From the NCBI GenBank assembly GCA_013151235.1, contig JAADIO010000016.1, forward strand, positions 36,553 through 100,552: a stretch of DNA of 64,000 nucleotides, read 5' to 3'. The notes under the pieces are model-generated. The model had not been told where the DNA came from, ran no database searches, and worked only from the letters and a program-made list of their open reading frames with translations. Numbering within the stretch: the first letter of the stretch is position 1; every line of letters starts with the position of its first letter. Source of the stretch: Deltaproteobacteria bacterium. GTDB taxonomy: Bacteria; CG2-30-53-67. Position numbers and translations under genes: made by a program. Shown here piece after piece: positions 59,456 to 64,000 of this stretch.

Positions 59456-60934
59456 ATGCCTGATCAGAAACCGGATTTGCACTCCGAACCGGTGGATGAA
59501 GTGGAGTTGATCGACTACATCCATGTTCTTTGCAAACGGAAAAAGCTGATTCTTTTTGGGACGATTCTTTGCATGCTGATTGCGGGTGTGCTGAGTTATC
59601 GGTCGCCGGATCTTTATCGTGCGACCCTGATTTTCAGGCCCGGCATGACCGGTCAGATTATCGACCAGAAAAGAGAAACCGTGGACGATGCGGACGCGAT
59701 CGTAAGGAGGATCAGAAGCGGCGTCTATGACCGGGGCGTGGTTGAAAAAATCCACCCAGAAAAGGAAATTGGGAAGATTGCCTGGAAGGTTGGGCACAAG
59801 ATTAACGACCACCAGATTATCGTCTCCCTCGAAGATCCGGACGGTGGTTTCGCTGCAAGGGAGTTGGAGGCGCTCTTCTCACAAATTGCGAAGGCCTACG
59901 AACCGAAAATCAGCGTTTACAAGGAACTTCTGAAGAACAGGCTCGAACGTACGCGAATCAAGATTGAGGGGCTTGATCAGCAAAAGGCTTATTTGAAAGA
60001 TAAAATCAGGCAGGAAAAACTCGGGCTGAAATTGAAATTGAGCAACTTGAAAGATGAGCGGACACTCAAAGAAAGATCCATCCCGGCTCGGGAAAGACAA
60101 ATTGAAGAGAAAAAACGGGCAATTCAGCAGGTACAGGGGAAGATCAAGACAGAAGAGGGGAAGATCAAGGTCAAAGAAGGTGATATTGTAACCCGACAGG
60201 GGGCGATCCGGGCCATTCAGGAGAAAATAAAGATCCTTGATGCGAAGAAGAAATCTCTTCTTTCCCGGCTTCCTCAGATCGAGAACAATTCCAAGGATCT
60301 TCTGCAGGGCAGGGATTCCCTGGCGGCGAGTCGCAAGGCGAAAAAAGACGGTATTTCGTTCCTGTTGTTTTCCGACATTACCCAGAAGTCTATCGAGTAT
60401 GCCAATAACCTGCGAAACAGCGCACTGAACCTGGATATCCAGAGGACGGACCTCAAGCAGCAGGTCCGGGTCGAGAATGCCGGCATTGAAAATGTAAGGG
60501 TACAGATCGCGAATATAAAGACCGGGATAGAGAACCTGAAACGGAGTATAGAGGATATCCAGGGCGGGATTGCCGATATCAGGAACGAAATCAGCAACAT
60601 CAGGACACAGATCGAAGGAATCGGGAGGCAGGAAAAGAAGATCAAAAACGACTTTGAAAAATGGCTTTCCGGCACGCAGAAGGACCTGGCGAAACTTGAC
60701 GAACAGAAACAGACCTTGACATTGAGCGCCGGGGATCTACATGAGCAAATGAAACTGATCTCCCCCTTGCTGCGGATCGAAGGGCCAGTGGTATCGATGA
60801 AACCGGTTGGGCCGGAAAGATCTTCCCGGATTCTTCTTGCAGCGGTGGGAGGGATGACGGCATTGATCTTCCTGGCTTTTTTTCTGGAGTATCTTGCGAG
60901 CGTAAAAAAGAGAGAGATCAAGGCGCAGGTTTAA
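59456..60934 (+). CDS. Wzz-domain protein with extended coiled coil
   Basis: A chain-length type protein of 492 residues. Span 1 is near residues 31-50 (LILFGTILCMLIAGVLSY) and span 2 near 462-485 (RILLAAVGGMTALIFLAFFL). The 400-residue periplasmic section is mainly coiled coil. Near residues 345-395 a run of heptads IANIKTG, IENLKRS, IEDIQGG, IADIRNE, ISNIRTQ, IEGIGRQ stands out. It is homologous at its N-terminus (ELIDYIHVLCKRKKL) to the next gene. GGAGAAG is upstream of the ATG. Confidence 0.85.
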   Translation: MPDQKPDLHSEPVDEVELIDYIHVLCKRKKLILFGTILCMLIAGVLSYRSPDLYRATLIFRPGMTGQIIDQKRETVDDADAIVRRIRSGVYDRGVVEKIHPEKEIGKIAWKVGHKINDHQIIVSLEDPDGGFAARELEALFSQIAKAYEPKISVYKELLKNRLERTRIKIEGLDQQKAYLKDKIRQEKLGLKLKLSNLKDERTLKERSIPARERQIEEKKRAIQQVQGKIKTEEGKIKVKEGDIVTRQGAIRAIQEKIKILDAKKKSLLSRLPQIENNSKDLLQGRDSLAASRKAKKDGISFLLFSDITQKSIEYANNLRNSALNLDIQRTDLKQQVRVENAGIENVRVQIANIKTGIENLKRSIEDIQGGIADIRNEISNIRTQIEGIGRQEKKIKNDFEKWLSGTQKDLAKLDEQKQTLTLSAGDLHEQMKLISPLLRIEGPVVSMKPVGPERSSRILLAAVGGMTALIFLAFFLEYLASVKKREIKAQV

Positions 60935-61032
60935 CGCGATCCTTCATCATCAGGTACCGGACCGTGGTCTGGTGAAAAACATGAAAATGGTGCCCTGTTC
61001 TTCCGGGTGCTTTCGGATCAAGGAGGGGGTGA

Positions 61033-62058
61033 ATGTCTGGGCAGGCGACGGAAATACAGGCAAATGCAGATTCTGACGAAATCGAGCTGATCGACTACAT
61101 TAACGTCCTTTGCCGCAGGAAGACGCTGGTCCTCGGAGGGACCATCCTGTGTGTTGTTCTTGCCGCGGCGGTAAGCTTCCTGCTTCCCCCGGTCTATCGT
61201 GTAGACACTGTCCTTCATATCGGGAAGACGAGCCGTGTTATCGAGAAACCGGCGAATCTGCTGGCGAAGATCGAAAACGGTCTCTATGATGGGGCCGTCC
61301 GGGATAAAACCGGAATAGATATTCCTGGAGAGTTCCACCGAAAGATCAAAGCGGAACATTTGAAAAACACCTCGCTTGTCAGAATCTATATCGACTCCGC
61401 CCATAAAGTGGAGGCCGCCAAGGTTCTCGCTGCAATGGATGACCTGATCCTTGCCGATCATATGCGGATGATCGATGTTGATGAGGCCGTGGTGAAAAGC
61501 AGGATCAGGGCCGTGGAGGAAGAGATCGTATCTCTGGAAAAAGAGAAGGCGCGTATTCAGAAAGATATCGATCTCACAAGAAGAGACAGGGTAGCGTCCG
61601 AAAAGGAACTGAAGGAGATCGGGGATCGTATCCGGAGACTCCAAAAGGAGGAACGGAAGATCAGCCGTAGCTCGGGCAAGGACAAGACTCTTCTCCTTTT
61701 GTTATTGAACAGCGAACTGCAATATGATCGTCTTTATTCCAACCGGTTGCATGATCGGCTTGACAGAGGGATCGAGAAAGACCTGCTGGAGTTCATGACA
61801 CGATTTAACGTCAACAACAATTCCCTGAATTCGTTAGTTCGGAAAAAAACGGAACTGGAATTGCAATTGAAAACCTTCCGGAAGACGAAGATCATTAAGG
61901 ATGTAACGGTTTCCGAGAATCCGGTCAGTCCGAAAATCAGGCTGAACATCCTCCTGACCGGGATAGCCGGTTTGTTCTTTTTTGTCTTTCTCGCCTTTTT
62001 CCTGGAGTATTTCAAGAGCGCAAAGGAGAGAGAGAACCTTGCCCATATGGGAAATTGA
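61033..62058 (+). CDS. Wzz-domain protein, shorter paralogue
   Basis: A 341-residue membrane protein, with N-terminus EIELIDYINVLCRRKTLVLG, one span near residues 32-52, coiled coil in the middle, and a C-terminal span (LLTGIAGLFFFVFLAFFL). It differs from the previous protein mainly by the shorter rod. Tandem long and short chain-length proteins may form a mixed complex or serve two polymers. AGGAGGGGGTGA precedes the ATG. Confidence 0.85.
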   Translation: MSGQATEIQANADSDEIELIDYINVLCRRKTLVLGGTILCVVLAAAVSFLLPPVYRVDTVLHIGKTSRVIEKPANLLAKIENGLYDGAVRDKTGIDIPGEFHRKIKAEHLKNTSLVRIYIDSAHKVEAAKVLAAMDDLILADHMRMIDVDEAVVKSRIRAVEEEIVSLEKEKARIQKDIDLTRRDRVASEKELKEIGDRIRRLQKEERKISRSSGKDKTLLLLLLNSELQYDRLYSNRLHDRLDRGIEKDLLEFMTRFNVNNNSLNSLVRKKTELELQLKTFRKTKIIKDVTVSENPVSPKIRLNILLTGIAGLFFFVFLAFFLEYFKSAKERENLAHMGN

Positions 62059-62080
62059 TGCGCCTTTCCCCCGGAGAGTC

Positions 62081-62245
62081 GATGGTGTCGTAAAAAGTCG
62101 TTTTCCGGATTCCGTTCATGGTTCGACAGGCTTCCGAGCATGGTGAGCTTGCCGAACCGCATGCTCGGAAGCTGGTTGAACCACACGAACGGAATATCAA
62201 TTACTTGCTCCGTTCGCCCTGAGCCGGTCGAAGAATGATTTTTTT
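62081..62245. repeat. Inverted-repeat (MITE-like) element, copy C
   Basis: It begins CGATGGTGTCGTAAAAAGTC and reads in the same direction as copy B, through TTCCGTTCATGGTTCGACAG. The right end has lost the inverted repeat and runs into GAATGATTTTTTTT. Confidence 0.85.
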
Positions 62246-62302
62246 TTGCATCTGGTCTACGTTAAGATATGCTAATCGTAGCTTAGTGTGTACCGAGATG
62301 TC

Positions 62303-62851
62303 ATGCAGCCTATCAAGCAACTGACGGAAATTTTGGAGAACCTGGCGGACAGAGAGCATTACCTCTTTTCTCGGAGAGATCTGAGCGCCGTTATTCCCGG
62401 CCATCATTCGGTCGCAATGAAGGCAGTGATCGGCCGGGCAGTCAAGAACGGTCTGCTCAGGCGCGTCTGCCGCAGTCTGTTTCTCTATCCGAAGGTTGAT
62501 TATCCTTCCGGTCTTGTCTTGTATCATGCCGCCGCCCGCCTGAGAGCCGATGAATTTAATTACATCAGCCTGGAATCCGCTTTGAGTGATGCCGCCGTGA
62601 TTTCACAAATCCCCATGAACTGGATCACGCTGATGTCTTCCGGACGTAGCTCTATTATCGACTGCGGATCTTTCGGCCATATTGAATTCGTCCATACAAA
62701 AAAATCTCCGGATCGTGTGGCCGACCAGGTTGTCTATGATCCCCGCTGCAGACTGTGGCGTGCATCCGTTGCCTTGGCGCTGCGGGACATGGCGCAGACC
62801 AGGCGAAGTACCGACCTGGTAGATTGGGAGGCGGCCCGTGAATTTGTTTGA
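62303..62851 (+). CDS. AbiEi-family antitoxin
   Basis: A 182-residue winged-helix-like protein of the type IV AbiE family (LADREHYLFSRRDLSAV; VKNGLLRRVCRSLFLYP). In known systems it represses the operon and blocks the nucleotidyltransferase toxin. The ATG is preceded by a weak CCGAG; a GTG 15 bases upstream is possible. The partner, abiEii, is truncated. Confidence 0.8.
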   Translation: MQPIKQLTEILENLADREHYLFSRRDLSAVIPGHHSVAMKAVIGRAVKNGLLRRVCRSLFLYPKVDYPSGLVLYHAAARLRADEFNYISLESALSDAAVISQIPMNWITLMSSGRSSIIDCGSFGHIEFVHTKKSPDRVADQVVYDPRCRLWRASVALALRDMAQTRRSTDLVDWEAAREFV

Positions 62852-63239
62852 CCTTCTGGTTACCCAGGCCATGAAGCGCTGGGGCAAACTGGCTTCCTTG
62901 CGCAGTGTGGTGGAAAAAGAACTGCTGCACCATGACATTCTCCGTGAAATGAGTGCTGCAGGTATGCTCAACGATTTGACCTTTATCGGCGGCACATGTC
63001 TGCGGGCCTGTTACGGCTCCCATCGTTTGAGTGAGGATCTGGATTTTACCGGGGGGGTCGGCTTTCGTTGTGAGACCCTGCGCTGTGACCAGATCCGCTC
63101 TCCGGGTTCCCCCCCGTTCGACAAAGGGGGGCCAGGGGGGATTCGATCTTTCTATTTGTGGCGGTTGTTTCTTGTGGAATTGATATCCTGCACATGGTGT
63201 GTTATGGTCATAAAGCGAGAAATTATAATATTTCTATGA
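62838..63239 (+). pseudogene. Truncated AbiEii-like nucleotidyltransferase toxin
   Basis: The first 80 or so residues match AbiEii toxins: GGTCLRACYGSHRLSEDLDF is the nucleotidyltransferase core. Homology ends near ETLRCD, then the frame runs into the GGGGGG repeat (63109-63146), giving SPPFDKGGPGG, and an unrelated tail. A full toxin would be about 300 residues, so the catalytic and substrate-binding C-terminus is missing. The GTG start has GGAGG six bases upstream. It overlaps abiEi. Confidence 0.8.
63109..63146. repeat. GGGGGG-type dispersed repeat inside broken abiEii
   Basis: CCCCCCCGTTCGACAAAGGG, then GGGCCAGGGGGGATTCGA. It sits where the toxin homology stops. Confidence 0.8.
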
Positions 63240-63264
63240 ATGAATTGGATTGCGAGGTGGAAAG

Positions 63265-63447
63265 ATGGGGACGATTACAATTCGGAAAAATGAAGATATC
63301 CAGGAAATAAGGAACAGGATACTGCATGGTGTCAGGAATGCAAAAGCGCTTTCCGTGAAGAAATACAGCGGAAGATTGAAGTTAAAGGAAGAACCGTTAG
63401 TCTATCAAAAGCGTATTCGGAAAGAGTGGGATGAACATACTCGTTGA
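63265..63447 (+). CDS. Small antitoxin-like protein
   Basis: A 60-residue basic protein, MGTITIRKNEDIQEIRNRIL, overlapping the PIN gene by 17 bases. It is positioned as the antitoxin but no family is clear. GAGGTGGAAAG is upstream. Confidence 0.7.
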   Translation: MGTITIRKNEDIQEIRNRILHGVRNAKALSVKKYSGRLKLKEEPLVYQKRIRKEWDEHTR

Positions 63448-63796
63448 CACCAACATTGCACTCTATTTATTTGGCGGAGATCAACAAATTTCCGGAGTGC
63501 TTGATGGCCAAGTGGTCCATGCATCCTTTGTTACGGAACTTGAGTTGCTTGGATATCCAGGCATTACCATCGAGGAAGAAAAATTGATTCACCATTTTCT
63601 GGATGATTGCGTCGTGATTGATCTGAATGGGCAAATTAAGAGCAAAACAATAAAACTTCGGCGGCAGTATGGATTAAAACTGCCGGACAGCATTATCGCG
63701 GCAACAGCATGCTATTTGGGCATACCTCTTTTCAGCGCCGACATGGATTTCCGGGCAGTGAAAGAAATCGACTTGATGGCCTATGAACGAAGTTGA
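63431..63796 (+). CDS. vapC: VapC PIN-domain toxin
   Basis: A 121-residue PIN ribonuclease: LVDTNIALYLFGG, ELELLGYPGI, LPDSIIAATACYLG and FSADMDFRAV carry the acidic residues. It is paired with the preceding small gene. Confidence 0.9.
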   Translation: MNILVDTNIALYLFGGDQQISGVLDGQVVHASFVTELELLGYPGITIEEEKLIHHFLDDCVVIDLNGQIKSKTIKLRRQYGLKLPDSIIAATACYLGIPLFSADMDFRAVKEIDLMAYERS

Positions 63797-64000
63797 TTGC
63801 ATAGTGGTTGTTATTCCATTAGGGTGATTCGGCAGGTTTCCCCTGCACGTTAGCTTTTCAAACCCGTTCGCCCTGAGCGGGCCTGTGCTGAGTTTATCGA
63901 AGCATCGAAGGGCCTGTCCTGAGACATAATGGCTGACAGTTGGCAAAAAAGTGCCTGCCCCTTGCCAACGTGGGTTATGCTGGAAATTATTAACCCCGGC
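63797..64000. repeat. Remnant of inverted-repeat element, copy D, in intergenic DNA
   Basis: Only CCCGTTCGCCCTGAGCGGGC and the later TCGAAGGGCCTGTCCTGAG portion resemble the family; the terminal repeats are absent. No gene is recognised to the window end. Confidence 0.5.

Noticed and set aside
63797..64000. Short minus-strand frame of 90 codons (63674-63946)
   Set aside because: It lies across the PIN toxin and a repeat remnant and encodes no recognisable sequence.

Overview
The window looks like chromosomal DNA of a GC-rich Gram-negative bacterium. Outer-membrane proteins (a porin and a DUF481 protein), envelope polysaccharide proteins, a low-potential 2[4Fe-4S] ferredoxin and a TatD-radical SAM fusion, plus the gene order tmk-holB-ricT-metG-tatD, point to the Desulfobacterota (old Deltaproteobacteria) or a close relative. 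This placement rests on gene content only. No species can be named.

Layout. (1) 1-577: the start of a secreted acidic protein, cut by the window edge. (2) 1082-7313: housekeeping run tmk, holB, ricT-like, metG and tatD/radical SAM. (3) 7587-9620: a PocR-GAF histidine kinase, then an inverted-repeat element. (4) 9943-17871: a five-gene module built on parts of the XrtA/PEP-CTERM exopolysaccharide system: chain-length protein, ExeA-like ATPase, a DUF4388/receiver/GAF protein, a degenerate GspE-like ATPase and a tyrosine autokinase. The two middle proteins both carry MshEN-like repeats, so c-di-GMP control is plausible. (5) 17919-30946: mostly ordinary metabolism and envelope genes (ferredoxin, DUF1573, moaA, hydrolase, gpsA, Na/Pi symporter, larB, ilvE, HEAT protein, lipoprotein, DUF481 protein, M16 peptidase). 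(6) 31028-31205: a strong promoter, a GEMM-type cyclic-dinucleotide riboswitch and a terminator, with no obvious gene to control. (7) 31445-34891: vapBC, then an Rrf2/cysteine desulfurase/DsrE/TusA sulfur-relay operon in which the desulfurase lacks its PLP lysine, then a PilZ protein. (8) 35124-41419: a sigma-region-2-only protein with a small membrane partner, then a LysR regulator opposite a tungstate/molybdate-type ABC operon with two binding proteins and a porin. (9) 41466-47888: a CheR/PAS-kinase/MEDS signalling pair, a helical unknown, an MBL hydrolase, a glutaredoxin and a zinc-ribbon receiver. (10) 48021-56355: DNA repair, redox and cofactor genes, one tRNA-Leu with a broken second copy beside it, and a vapBC. 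(11) 56554-63796: a surface-sugar cluster (DegT aminotransferase, rfbC, two Wzz-type proteins) interleaved with three toxin-antitoxin loci and two families of dispersed repeats.

Several parts suggest that cyclic dinucleotides and surface polysaccharide are linked here: the riboswitch, the PilZ protein, the two MshEN-like proteins and three chain-length proteins. That link is an inference. There are five toxin-antitoxin loci, one of them broken, but no phage, IS transposase, rRNA or CRISPR array was seen.
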